From NCBI GenBank assembly GCA_037903355.1, contig JBAJFE010000025.1, positions 434,001 through 498,000 on the forward strand: DNA of 64,000 bases, read 5' to 3'. The stretch comes from Trichuris trichiura. Its lineage: Eukaryota > Nematoda > Enoplea > Trichinellida > Trichuridae. Made by a program: the position numbers and the translations under genes. The notes below the pieces were generated by a model. The model had not been told where the DNA came from, did not search any database, and saw only the letters and a list, made by a program, of their open reading frames with translations. Below, piece by piece: positions 1 to 13,000 of this stretch. Position 1 is the stretch's first letter; each line of letters opens with the position of its first letter.

Positions 1-3000
1 GCTTAAACGTTATTGATATCAAAGTATCATATGAATAAATAACAACGGTGGAACAAAATATCCATCCCTTGAAGAAGTAAAGAGACCACGCATACGGTTC
101 AAATGCCACTACTTCCTAAGAAAACAGTATTTTAGATTTTTGTCTCAGGCAACATCTTACGTAGTGTTTCTCATATGCTTGGTTTTTTTCACTCAGTACA
201 AAGAAGGAAGAACCCTTCGAGGCACACCTGAATCAAGTATAATGTGATTTGCTCACGTGATATACAATATTAAATTTCAATAACTTTCAGAGCTGAAATT
301 ATTCCTGCTCTTTCACATATGGAGCTACGTGTTCTCCATGTTTACAATCACTTGGATTGACCTCATTCGTTTAGGATTTCGAAGATTCTTGTGCGCCTGG
401 TGGCGATGGTATGTTTCAATATAGTTACGTATATTAGCCTGTCATATCCTTCCAAAATTTTGATGAACATACCGTATCCAAACATTAGTTAGTAGTGCAA
501 GTTGGTAAAAAAAAGTTTAAAAAGTTGTGGTACAATGTCTATTTTTCTGGTTTTTGCAAACGTACAGACACGTTGAGGTAGGTTCGGTTAACGGAGTAAT
601 TCGAACTCAAACTTTGTTTGGAAAGAACATCGCATGCTTTCACGCAATATTAAACAACACTTTTATTCTACAGGTATGATTTCGTTCATTTGATTACGTA
701 CATGCTTGCCTTCAATGCATTGCTTGTGTCTTGGGTTATGACTTACGCACATGGCGAACCGCACGCTCATCGCGTTCATTGGGATCCACTACATCCGACA
801 TTGGTTTACGAATCATTGTTTACAATTGCTGCAATTTTGTCTAGTTTTCGGATCTTCTATTTTATTCAAGTTTTGCGCACTATGGGACCTCTTATAGTAA
901 GTTTTTTACAACAAAAAAAAATTAGCGTACGCAGTTGTTGCAATACTACTGCGTCTATTCTCGTAATTAAAAAACTTTTACTGCCAGTTTACACACTGTC
1001 ATCTCACTTAATCTTTAGGTATCAATCGGAAACTGCATTAAAGATATTCTAACGTTCCTGCTTCTCTTCTTTGTCGTCATCGGATCTTTCGCTTTGGGTT
1101 TGAACTTCCTAATTGAACATTATAAGTACAATGTTGCCGTCAGAGATGGACAAATTGTTGAGCAGCCGTTTTTTATGACAAGGTAACCTTTATCAGCGCT
1201 CAACAACGTCCTTCCTTATAAAAGAGACCATTTATTTAGCATCAAGGACGCACTGAGATATTTGTACTGGGCGTGGTTCGGCTACCTGGATCCAGAACGA
1301 CTTGAAGTTATTGTTGGAAATTATGATCCTCAAGGCTATGAGTCAAAACATACAATAATCCAATATGCTGCCGAATTTTTGTCTGCACTCTATTATATCA
1401 TTTTGGTAGTGTCCTTGCTGAATCTGATGATATCTATCATGGCGACTACGGCTCAAAGTGCTATAGTAAGTAATAGGTCAATCGAAAAGGCGATCGTCAT
1501 TTCGCATGCTTCAGGATAACAGCAAAACGGAATGGCAGTTTGTCTGCTGCTTGTTATGGTCCGAGTATTTTGGCGATTGTAGAGCTCTTCCACCTCCCAT
1601 CTGTTTGCCTTACCTTTTCTTAAAAGGGATCATTTGGGTGGCTGAAAAATTATTTACCAACGTGAGAGCCTCACTAACCTCGGTAACATTCAATCTAAAA
1701 GACTGAAGGTGATCTGGAAAAAAATCGCAACTGCCACAGACTGTGCCTTAAGATAGTGCACATCAAAAGAAAATATTAATAATTCTTAAAAATGCTTCGT
1801 AAAATTTTGCCATAAGAGTTCAGAAGCTCAACTGAGTTGGACAGACTCGACAGAATTGATATTAGACAGTCAGATTAGAACAATGTTGATTAGACTTTGA
1901 GAAGAACATATGCTTTTATACTGTTATTGTAAGTTAGTTTTTTATGACGTCAAGCACACCGGCCTTCATTTAAGGATTACTTAAAGCATCGACAGCTTGC
2001 TAAAAAGAAAATGCTCTATTTTCACAGCTGCCGGAGTCAGTCGTGTCCAGTTGTAAGCGGATGAAAACTACGTATCATACATTATTCTAATTGCGCAGCG
2101 TTTTCATTCGCTGCCAATTGAGACAATAAGAATCGAAAGCTCTGAAAATAAAGCTTTCAACAAACTATTTCACCGCATAAACAAATGGCACATGTCAGCA
2201 CTTGTCTAAAAGATCAGTGGTATTATTGCTATTTGCCTATTTTTGCAAAATATGCATCCAAAGAGTATTTTTTGTTTTGAAAACAACGGCTAAAGTATAT
2301 ACTTGCTACTTCACGAAATATTTTTGGCTAATTATTTAACATAACAATATAACAAGCCCTGGAAACCATATATGCAAACAATTTACCATCCGGAACAGAA
2401 AGAATAGTTACAAAAGCACATAGGCGGTCCTCTGAAAATAGCTTTTACAATAAACACTAAACCTTGAACAGCATTATAAGATTTGAGCTAAATAATGAAA
2501 TACTGTTACAGAACGACGCTGAAGAAAAAAAAGACGCGGCAAGTCGCAAGAATTACATGGTAAGTCATTTTGCTTTGGTAATTAGCACATCCTTTTCATT
2601 TGCTAACGATTAAACTATTCATATATAAGCAAATATAGATTATAAACACACAAATTTGTAATTTTTTTTGAACACAGGGTGCTTCGTAACGGGATGGGAT
2701 TTCATAGTGTGTGGTCTTCTACGGCTTTTCCCGTTTATCTGATGTGCTTGTATCTGTAAATTAGACGAAACAGCTGCTCTACCAACGGATGGATGAGCCG
2801 TTATTATAATGCAAAGGTTTTATTACGGAATAGTTCCCGTTTTAATGCGCGTAAACTCCGGAGCTTTCGGGTCGACCGGGACCCGTCTTCAGCGGTTGTG
2901 AATTATGGGTATAATACCCATAATTCACAACCGCCGAAGCTCTGATATTAAACAGTAGAGTGCATTGACACTCTAGTTCCGCTCTAGTTCCGAAAGCTCT

Positions 3001-5118
3001 GATATTAAACAGTTGAGTGCATTGACATCTGTACAATTTTTCTTAATAACGGCTCATCTATCCGTTGGTAGAGCAGCTGTTTCGTCTAATTTACAGATAC
3101 AAGCACAACAGATAAACGGGAAAAGCCGTAGAAGACCATACACTACACAAATTTGTACGTATATTGGCACATTTTCATCCATTATATCGGATAACTGACT
3201 ATAAACAACGTTTGAAATTACAATACTAACACACAACTGCCTGACAAGGACAACAAAGCTTCTGGAACAAGCGAATCCGTTTGACCAAAAGATACATACA
3301 ATGTCACTTATAACATATTTCTATTGCATCCAAGTACTACAAGCTAAAAAGATTCTATTAACATCTACAAACAGTCTTCAAACAAGCACATCTAAATCAC
3401 TATTCGGTCTTCAAGCCAAATGAAGACTAATTCTTCCATACCTTTAAATGTCTTAAGCCTACGTCTTATTGGCATCGTTATAATTTAACTAGTATTGCCT
3501 ATATAAGTCGACTTAAGCTTCTGAGTTATTTCTGACGTCCAAAAAATTGATTTTTTTTAACTTCAGTAACCTTGACGATATCACAAGTCTTCTCATTCCG
3601 TTCATAACGTCTCAGTATTTCAAGCTTCCATTCAGCATTCACCGCCTTTCTTTTCGCTCACTGCTTGACGATTTCGAACAGAAAGCTTAGATACTTTGAG
3701 ACAGTTAAATCTTATTCTTAGGCTGCGAAAGCTGATAGAATTTTTATAACTTGACGCGCGATCAAACAGTTTGAATACTTTCTGACTTCTGCGTACGTGC
3801 ACCGCAATTCTAAAAAACTAACGAGACAACTACTGTTAAAGACGATCCCAATGGAACCGATTGCAGTATGAACCACAATTGCTTCTATCATAATAGAATT
3901 ATCACTTTTTTTATACGTGACTGAAGAACGTCCATAGGATCAAAACGCGGACAGGTGTTTGCTCTCACCAGACGAAGAAGATGGACGGACGTTTGTTCTG
4001 CACCTACGTTTTACAACCGACAAAATCATGTTATGTGAAAACAATGCTGTGACTTCTAAGTTGCTTAAGAGCAAAAACGCATTGTAAGAACATGCGTTGT
4101 ATGGAAGCAACCTGGTGCGCCGAATTTACACATCACTGCCACTTAGTTTCGTGAATCGTAACTTATTCTACATGTTCTGCTCTGAGAATTGACTGCGCAG
4201 ACAGAACTTACAGAATTGAACTTCTCATTCAGCATAGAAGCGTGTATACAGGAAGTTATTACTGATCATAAAGCCCTGATAAAATACTGGCCTCTATTTA
4301 TGATGATCACGTGTGCCAATATTTTACAATCGATACAAACAGCATGCCTTTAATACTAAATAAGCGGTAGCAACTTTCACCAAAGTGTTTGCAGACGCAA
4401 GAATAACACGCTGATAGCTTTTAAATTAACACGTGGGTACATTACAAGAAAAATTTGAAATAATTAGCCCATTCCTAAGTTCAAATTCAAATAGAGCTTA
4501 AGTCAAAAGTGTGACGACGCTTTTGACTTGTTAATTAAAATATTTTATAGACAAACTGAAGTCTCACGTAAATATGGTTTAAATGATGAGAATAAAACTT
4601 AAAAAAACGCTGCAGCTTAACTTATAAAAAAAAATTCTGCACAAATTATCTTAATGAATAATAGCAACGGATGATTTGCTTAAACTCTGAAAAGCTCTGA
4701 ATGCGATAAAACCACTAAGTTTTGGTATGGACAACAAATTTTACTCGTGCATATTTCTCTATGTTTATCTTTTTCTAACAGCTACTCCTAAAGACATTGA
4801 AAGAGCGACTGCTTTTCCGCCACGAATGCGCACAGCGTTCAGGAATGGTAAGCCACTGGGTGCTTTCTTGAATAACTGTCAGACTGCACGATGTTAGATA
4901 TTTTCAAAACAGTCTGCTACAAAACGTTTAGACATAAAGATAACGGTCCAAAACGATAACATTTTTCCACAAGAAGCGGGTGTACAAATAGATAGGCAGA
5001 ATTATGATCAGAAATGAAAAAATATCTTTCTCACTTCTACTTACATGAATTTTAGGAACCTTCCGAAATGTACGCTACTGGATCATACTACGCAACAATG
5101 CACAATGTTGTTCTTTAA
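1..5118 (+). CDS. TRPC-type transient receptor potential cation channel, 3' part (5' end outside the window)
   Basis: Nine exons fit one reading: about 60-236, 291-408, 674-896, 1019-1182, 1240-1465, 1515-1661, 2512-2559, 4782-4847 and 5056-5118 (stop TAA). Exons 2 to 9 join with matching phases; the left edge of the first is unclear. The protein shows hydrophobic helices S1-S6, a pore stretch (LYWAWFGYLDPE), a final helix ending SLLNLMISIM, and then KTEWQF...LWSEYF...LPPP, the TRP-box region typical of TRPC channels. TRPC channels are plasma-membrane, calcium-permeable cation channels acting downstream of phospholipase C. The N-terminal ankyrin part must lie left of base 1. The C-terminal exons 2512-5118 are short, basic and less conserved, so the exact tail is an inference. 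The large intron 2560-4781 contains a palindromic Penelope-derived insertion. Confidence 0.82.
2648..3157. mobile_element. Short palindromic Penelope-derived element in a TRPC intron
   Basis: Two arms of about 100 bp (about 2703-2803 and 3047-3147) are inverted copies of each other. Between them lies a perfect 18-bp-arm hairpin at 2893-2933. The direct repeat ACACAAATTTGTA occurs at 2648-2660 and 3145-3157 and looks like a 13-bp target-site duplication; it is partly self-palindromic, so that is not certain. A roughly 40-nt edge on the left only (with TTCGTAACGGG) matches one edge of the other palindromes in this window. No open reading frame is present, so it would be non-autonomous. Confidence 0.7.
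2861..2942 (-). ncRNA. Hammerhead-ribozyme-like three-way junction
   Basis: Read on the minus strand: GAGCTT, a long hairpin (2893-2933), CTGAAGA, a second hairpin (CGGGTC...GACCCG), then AAAGCTC. The outer hexamers pair, giving three helices around a CTGANGA/GAAA core as in hammerhead ribozymes. Two oddities are one extra base between CTGAAGA and helix II, and an extra CGG before helix I. Activity is not shown by sequence alone. Confidence 0.42.
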
Positions 5119-5944
5119 CGAAAAGATAACAAACAAAGGCAATGGACAATGTTCTCCTGTCTTTCAAACTGCCTTGTCCGTTACATATAAAAGAACAGAA
5201 TGTTACGCTCAAGAAAAATTAACAAAAAAATTCTACGACTGTTACTTGGAGCAAAATACAACTACATACGCAGTCCACAGAAGTTAAATTTCAATCGTAC
5301 GTGTTCGCACAGACAGAACTGCTGCTGGCACTCCATGGCTACCTTATGCTGTGAATATACTAATATTTCTCGTCGAAAATTAGCCTTCGTTTTATTAAAT
5401 CTGTATTTGCATTACTCAAGAAACATATTTCATATATAGCTACAGTTTCTTCTCCGTATTGTCTCTTGATTCTTCAGCGTTAAACCTACACCTTTAAACC
5501 ATTTCTGAAAAGGCTTATTTGCCATTAACGCAAAACCATCCTTAACGCGCGAGCGTGACGAAAATACACGTCCATAAAACATGAAGCTCATTATACCAAG
5601 ACTATTCGTGTACAAATCGTAGGCACTGTTCGATTAAAGATTACAGGATCAACGCACAAAAACATGAACAGTCAATGTCGAGGCTAGAGGTTACAATGCA
5701 ACTCGAGGAGTTTTCTCTTACTAGAACATTAGTAAATATAAAAATAGACAAGCACAGTGCATACGTTGGCAAGAGAGTTTGCAAATAAATTAGGAGATTA
5801 AAGCCTGCATACCAACCATACATTTTTAATAATCTGGTCTAAGTATAAAACGCAAATACTTTAAAATGCGTAAAGGTCGCGTCCTTTAGTCACTGCTATT
5901 CTCCAGTCGTTTCGACGTGGTAAAGGACACTCCCAAATTGAGCA
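5119..5944. other. Intergenic, no supported gene
   Basis: This stretch lies between the TRPC stop and the small gene at 5945. Open frames of 60-80 codons occur on both strands, but none shows a domain or sensible splice sites. Confidence 0.5.
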
Positions 5945-6313
5945 ATGGGAGTCATACAGTCGGAACCTTTGAGCGACGCGTCGGTGAATATTCCAGATGA
6001 ATTTTTAATTTCTCCCGAAGGAGTGACATTTATGCTTATCGGTTGCAGTACATTGCTATTGCTTACAGCTTTGCACTTTTTAATAAGGGCTAAACAGGAA
6101 AAAGTTGCGCGTGCTGCGATGGAAAACACGAGGAACTGCTGGCAAGCGATCGTGCACGCTTACCAACCTCCCGCTTTCGTTATATGCCGAGAAAATGGTA
6201 CACTCCATTTACTCCCTGTCACTGTGGATCTAATGGAATTAATGTCAACGAAGTTCACGGCTAGTTACATTGACAAAATGACAGAAGAGTTGATACTAAA
6301 CAAATACCGCTAA
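5945..6313 (+). CDS. Small single-pass membrane protein, unknown function
   Basis: A single open frame of 122 residues runs from ATG 5945 (context gcaATGG) to TAA 6311-6313, with an AATAAA about 60 nt downstream. Residues 1-27 are hydrophilic and begin MGVIQS, which fits an N-myristoylation signal. About residues 28-47 form one hydrophobic helix (FMLIGCSTLLLLTALHFLI). The rest is a soluble tail of about 75 residues ending LILNKYR. The ORF is uninterrupted in a region where unrelated frames close quickly. I do not recognise the family. It could instead be the only exon retained from a longer gene. Confidence 0.55.
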   Translation: MGVIQSEPLSDASVNIPDEFLISPEGVTFMLIGCSTLLLLTALHFLIRAKQEKVARAAMENTRNCWQAIVHAYQPPAFVICRENGTLHLLPVTVDLMELMSTKFTASYIDKMTEELILNKYR

Positions 6314-7005
6314 TTCAACACAAGGGACTGTTGCTAATGTTCAAATCACTAACTAATAGTGTGCTAACAAAATAAACTCAGAAATCCTGTCAGAAGTCTT
6401 TTCAAAACCCATAAGATGGAATGCAACACTCTCCTATGGTGGTGCGCGAGCTGAAAGTGACAAATTGATCAGCGAAAACCAAAGGTAAACCATTAATAAA
6501 CTTTTGACAAATGCTTCATGTTCTAACACGCTTGCTTTCCTGCCAAAAATTTACATAATTGTTTAGATAAGCAAAACTAACTAACTGAAATTTCATGCAA
6601 CCCGATGAAACTACTTAATCTTTAGGTGCCTTATCTTGTTGATACGATAAACTATAAACAGTTGTTCGTTAAACCAATACGAAACAACTTATTCGGCTAA
6701 ACAGAGCAACTTGCCTTTTAATATATTTAAAAGCTTATGACAAATCAGCATCAACACTATTTTGATGTTTAATTCGTACACACATTTTAGTGTAACTTCT
6801 TGAAATCAGTACCCTAATAGCTTCTAAGCGAAGCTGTAACGATAAAGGTAAAATTTCAGTCTTCGTGAAACGCCAATAAATTGAACGATAATTGAACAGG
6901 ATTGAAAGAATATTCGCCCGTTAAGCAGTGTAAATCTATAATAGCCAAACCAAAATTGAAATACCATAAGAAAATTTGCATACACAAAATTACTTTCAAG
7001 AATAA
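6314..7005. other. Intergenic between convergent genes
   Basis: This holds the 3' side of the small + gene and of prolidase (-). AATAAA lies near 6371. AT-rich, with no other supported feature. Confidence 0.5.
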
Positions 7006-10000
7006 TCATTCCAGTAAGTCAGAAGACTTTGAATCTTTCATGATATACTGAATTGCCTCAATACTTCGCGGTACGTTAGTCAAAATTTCGCACCCGCTTT
7101 CAGTAATGACAATGTTATCTTCTATTCTTACCTGAAAAAGATAATCATTGCCCGCCAGATTTTTGCGACAAAACATCCGCTTACTCCTCCGAAAGACCTG
7201 TAGCGACTGATATTACTGGCATCCAAAAATTTCGCCATTTCGGGATTCGAAAGAGCCTCGTCTAACAGCTACAAGAGAACCGTTCAACCTCCATTTTCAT
7301 CATCATATTAACAAGGCAAAAAGTGGGACGTTCAAGTGGCAATTATGCTTTTGCAAATGATCGCCAAATATACTAGAACGAACACCCAATCTGCCAAACC
7401 AAAGTTGTAAAGGTATGTACCTACGCTACTGTTTGTTTACCAGTTGGATCAGTAGGTCACCAGAAATTATCGCAGAAGAAACTACTTTGTTTTCCGCAGG
7501 TACACTACAACCCTGAACATACCCTCCTTCACCAAGCTGTTTTATAATCTAATCTAAAAGCTTTTACTACAATCGATAATTTATGTTAGTATATGATGAG
7601 TGCTTTAGAGAAGTTCCTAAGTTCTATAAAGAGTCAAAATTGCCAATAATTCCCCAACACGTACATATAAGGGGCGTACACGTACTTTTTGTTCAAAAGT
7701 AGGACTATGCCAATGATTTGATCGTTTCCGGAAGAAAAAGAAAACTACGTCTATTTCTCTGTCAAATACAGATTTGCAAATTGTGGACTCGAAGTAAAAC
7801 TTCGAAGTTTACGCACGAGTTCAGTTTAAAATTTTGCTAAAATTAAATTTTATAACAGTAGTTCACGATGTACTTGAACTTAAGACGATACCAAATGCGT
7901 CAAGTAACAAGAGCTATCTTCCGTCGGAAGCAGAGTAACAAATTCGACAAACGTTAAAAACATAATTCAAAGTACGATCGCACTTAGGGAATAAGGGTAC
8001 AGCGATGACTTCATGTAAAACCAAGAATTCGCTTCAGTAATTCGTTCACCAAAAACACCTATCTAAAGCTATGAGAGCTATTCATAACATGCTAATTAGT
8101 TTATGAGTTTCAATTTTAGCACGTATACAAAAATTACGGCGCAGTTCACATTATTTTGCAATAGCAGTTACAAATCCAGTATTTCATTACCGTTTATAAA
8201 AAAAACAACCCGGTTATGCAATCTTTTATTAGTTTACGGACTTTTCGGAATTCCCGACGCTAAGCAAACTAATGACAGATTATAAACACAAGTTGTTGTT
8301 CCGTAAAAAACGTTATGAGTTTATGCGCTGCCTCTTACAAAAAAACTGTTTTCAATGCAATTACATTACATTTTAATACACTGCCGATTGTTTGAAGAAC
8401 GTACAGATTTGCTTCCGTTGGCGACAGAAACTTGACATACAAGTAAACACTATCCGAACGTTTCCGTCTGCTACCACACTGCTGCGTGGACTGACTGCAA
8501 GTTATGGTGGGTTTTCTTAATTTGGAAAGTTTCAAAATATGCCGCGTATTTATGGTTTTGTCCCCATTCGAAAAAGATCCTTTCGCGCCCGGAGCACTTG
8601 GGCGCGGTTTCGATTCATCTTCAGCCGTCACAAAGTAATAATTTGTCTTTGTGTGTATCGAAAACGCAGTTCTTTTGGCATGGCGCAATACGTTACTTCG
8701 TTTGGAGTACAGAATTTTGCTCTTACGGTATTGTCCCGTTGTTTCAATCAAGCAACTGTTTTATCCGGACCTTTCGGGCTAATCCTTCACTCTTCTACAA
8801 AGCGTAGACAGGGAGAAAAATTGAACTGACAATGCAGTTGTTCCTGATCAACTGTTTGTTTCCAAAGTGTATATGGATGTTTTACAGAGTGATTTGTATC
8901 GAAAATTGCCTTTTAGTTTTCTTGTCCGCAAATTACTAGACTATTATTGAATTTCACTTTTTGAGGATTACAGATCCATATATATATATATATATATATA
9001 TATGGATCTGTAATCCTCAAAAAATATAATTAAAAAAACAAAATGGAGTGATATATATATATATATATATATCATTCCATTTTGTTGTTACGCGTCTATA
9101 TCCACATCCATTTTCCAAACGTATCCATGTTTTGCTCTTCTTTTAGTCATACTTCATTCCCTAAATATCACTTAACCTTTCACCAATATGCCTTGTATTA
9201 TTAGTTATATCTATATCAAGGGCCACTTTTTATTTTCTGCACGTCCATTCTTTCATTTTCGTGCTGTTACTTGTCCATATTTGAGGTGTTTCATTTTGCC
9301 TTTTTTGCAGTTTTCAAGTCCATGCTTTGTTTCGCTTTCATCTTTTCACCCTTTAAAGATCACTTTTCCATTCTATTCGTATCCGCCGTGTTATTAATAA
9401 CCTATATCCACAGGTAAATTTTGTTTACAATTTTTTATTTTATCCATGCAGAGAGTCTTCATTTTTGTTCCCACTCTATCCGTATCCACTGTTCTGTTTG
9501 TTATGCATATGTAGAACCATTGCGCTATTAGTTCTATATTTTTTGTATCCATTTATTTTTTCATTTTGTTTTTGTTCCAGTTTCCAAAATATCCATTGTT
9601 TTGTTACATATAGATACATACTCTTTCCTTTTTTGTTTCTATTCTTCATTCACTCATTTTACGGAGCAACAGTTGAAACAGTCAATTATTTTCGGCCAGA
9701 GGTCGCTTACTTCAGCACCCTGATCGCGGTTGTATATCGAATTGTGTCTAATGTAAAAGGCTTCTTCAGTCCGTCTCAAGCGTTAGTTTTCATAGCACAA
9801 TCATTCCGTATGCTTGTTTGAAGTACAACTGAGTAAACCATTTCATAGCACGTGCAGTTCATCGACTTCGTATTTTTTAGCAACCAACCTGCATAATGAT
9901 CTCAGCTGCGATCGTAAAATACTTTGAATCATTTTCCATTGCAAAATCGAAAATTAATCATTTCCCATTTTTATTTTTTCTATTCCCGTTCGTTTTTAAC

Positions 10001-13000
10001 ATTATTTCGAAAATCCCGTGAGCTCTTATGAACATTAGATCTTACTCCATCGCAGTCAAGAAACTCTATTTATTCTCGAATCTTCATCACTATATTTTTG
10101 TGAATTCGTTTCCGTCTTTTTTGTTCCATTCTTTACGTTGACGTACTCATTTTTGACTAGGCTTTTCTTCCGCTTTTTATGCTATCGCATTCACTTTTTT
10201 ACCAGTATCTTCGGGTATTGAAGTCGTGAGATTTATTTATTCTTGAATCTTCTTCATTGTAGTTCCTAAACTTTAACTGTTCTTAGATCTTCTTCATTAA
10301 GACATCGCGAATGAATTCCAGTTTGTTTCTCGTTCATTTTTTACCAAAATCTTCTTCCGTTTTTACCATGTATTATCTATTCTTTGACAACATTTTTTCA
10401 CGGTAATGTTGAAATTTATTTATTCGGAAATCTTCTTCCATTGGAACATTGGCAATCGATTTTTACTTTCTTCCCGTCTCACTTTCGCTGTCTTGTTTTT
10501 CTTTTACACTAGAAATCTGCAAGCTTAAGTAAAAAGTAGCAATCGTGAACATTGACAAAGTTTGATTGATCTTCGCGGATTTCCACTAGTTCATCACGAC
10601 TATATGCTCATTTTTGCTTAATATGAAAGGCTTCTTTAACCCATAGAATAAGCGGAACGCTTTCGAAGTATAAAATTCTTGTCTGAAGATCAACTGAGCG
10701 ATGAGCTGCATGTTCTGCGACAAATGATGCTTTTAATGCTCCATCCATAGCAACGGTTGATTCCATTTTCGGCGGCCTTTCACGATTTGAAGTCGGGGTT
10801 TCATTATGCAGACTGCTTTTTGCACCGTTGTAACTCAGTAATCACTTCAAATGTTCAGCAAACCTGTCGGCTAACGTATTACCAGTTCATTTAGAAAGTT
10901 TAAAGAAAGTAATCAAAGAGTCCAAGCCTAAACTAATAATGGATAAAAGCAAAGGATAATAAAACACAATTTTAGGCAGTTAGAAGAAAGAAAATAAAAG
11001 AGATCGATGAGGGACAGGGAGGAAATGAACAGGCAATAAATTAAGTAGAGAGAGGGAGAGAGAGAAAGGAGATTCTCCTCTCCCTCTCATATTATGTTTC
11101 ATTCTCCTTTGCTTTTATCGACTACTCAATTACAAGTGTACCTTCTTATATATGACTTTCTTTAAGCTTCCCAAATTAGGAAAACCCATCCTACCTCATA
11201 ATTAAGTCACGCAGCAGTGTGAAAGCAGACGACGGACATCCGCATAACGTTTGCTCGTTTGAATTGTTATCCCAAAGTGGGGCAAAATATCCTTTAAACA
11301 AATTAAGGCGACCCCTCACGAAGTAGGTGTTTAAAGAAAATATAATTTTAGATTCTTAACTAACTTATCACGATGAAGTCTTTGTATGGTAAAACCCATT
11401 TATAATTAAAAATTTATTCTGGAGTTTTCGGGTCTTCTATTGACCCATCGTCAGCGGTAAAAATCAATAGAAATAACCTATGCTCTTTATTATTCATTAT
11501 TTCTACTAATTCTTACCGCTCACGATAGGTCAAGAGAGGACCCGAGGGCTCGGGTCTTCATCATAAATGGGTACTAGCGTACAAAACTCTATCATGAAAA
11601 CGAACGTACCTGTTATCACATGCTACTGTCTAACTGATCACAAAAAGTAAATTGCTTCTTTGTTCACTAGCAATAGTAGTCACTTGAACTAATAAAAAAG
11701 TAAAAGTACCTTATCAATAAAGTAGCATCCGGGTTCCACCGTTAAGACCATTCGAGGTTGAAGGATTCTGTTCGTACGAAGATACTTCAGTGCAACAGCA
11801 TCGCTTCTCTTTTCATTCTGTAGGCATGTCGATAATGCAGCAAGAAAAAATGAAATGAAATCAACCGTTTACTTGTGAATATCCGCCCACGTCATGCACG
11901 TCGATGCCCATTAAGTGACCAACGCCGTGTGGCATAAAAATGCAACCCATGTTGGCTGCCATCAAATCGTCCATTTCGCCTTTCAACAAACCTATTTGTT
12001 TTAGATGTTTAACTATTATTTTCAAAGCTAACATGTGGAGGTGAACCCAAGATGCACCTAAAGCATATGTAATTTCAGTAAGCGAATGCCTGCCTATTAT
12101 TTCGAAGGAAAGATTTGTCTAAACGCTACTAACACAATATAATTAACGAATTGTAGACACACAAACAGTTACTATTTGCAAAAATTCCAGTAATACAAGG
12201 CGCTGTTAATAAAACGGCTTAGTTCTATCGCATACACAAAACGCGATAACAAACAATTCAGAAATGGTCAACGTGTTTTGGTGATATTACATATTCAAAA
12301 CAACGAAACTGCGTTTAATGCTAATAACATCAAGAGCAAAATAGTGCAATCTGCAAGGAAGACAATACTAATCAAGTCTTTTTCGCTGACCAAAGCAAAG
12401 CTGCCTCTTCTACATCAACAGAAGACAACAGTGCAGCATTCACTACAGGTTAAAAATGCCCAAAGGAAAAGTTCAAAAACGAAGCTAACAACACTGACCT
12501 GGTTTCGCATTAGCAATAACCATCTGGTTGGCTTCCAAAACTGCTTTGTATATCAACTGCTGCTCTAATGTGAAAGTACCAGATACAGGAAATGTGCTGG
12601 TCACGTCCGATGCGAAGCCTGAAAACCGGGCACCCATGTCGATAAGACAAAGGTCGCCAGCTGCGAGCTGCCGATCGTTTGGCATTGCAGCATGACCGTA
12701 GTGCAATACGGCAGAATTTGGTCCCCTAAACAACTAATTTACTTGAATAAACTAAAACAGCGTTACCTACGATCCAACAATACATCCGTATGCTACGTGA
12801 CGAGCACCGCCAGTGAATGAACAATAGTGACGAAACACGCTGAAAGAACAGAATCATATTCTTTGAAAACATAGCTCCTCTTAACGGGTGTGTGTATCAA
12901 CATTATCGTAAGCAAAAGCTACCCGTTCAAAAATTGTTTAATTGCGAAGCTTTCGGGGATCACCTGTCCCCGTCTTCAGCGCAGGTAAATGACAGAGTGA

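Larger units (their letters stand above)
7269..11709 (-). other. 4.4-kb prolidase intron: low-complexity and repeat DNA
   Basis: This is the intron between prolidase exons 12 and 13. It contains two AT hairpins (8958-9080), a long T-rich degenerate repeat tract (about 9100-10500), a purine/pyrimidine mirror near 11050-11090 and a Penelope-derived palindrome (about 11393-11570). One minus frame (8335-8751) is listed separately as doubtful. Confidence 0.6.

Noticed and set aside
9188..9821. Two plus-strand frames rich in Phe, Ser and Pro
   Set aside because: They come from the pyrimidine-rich repeat tract.
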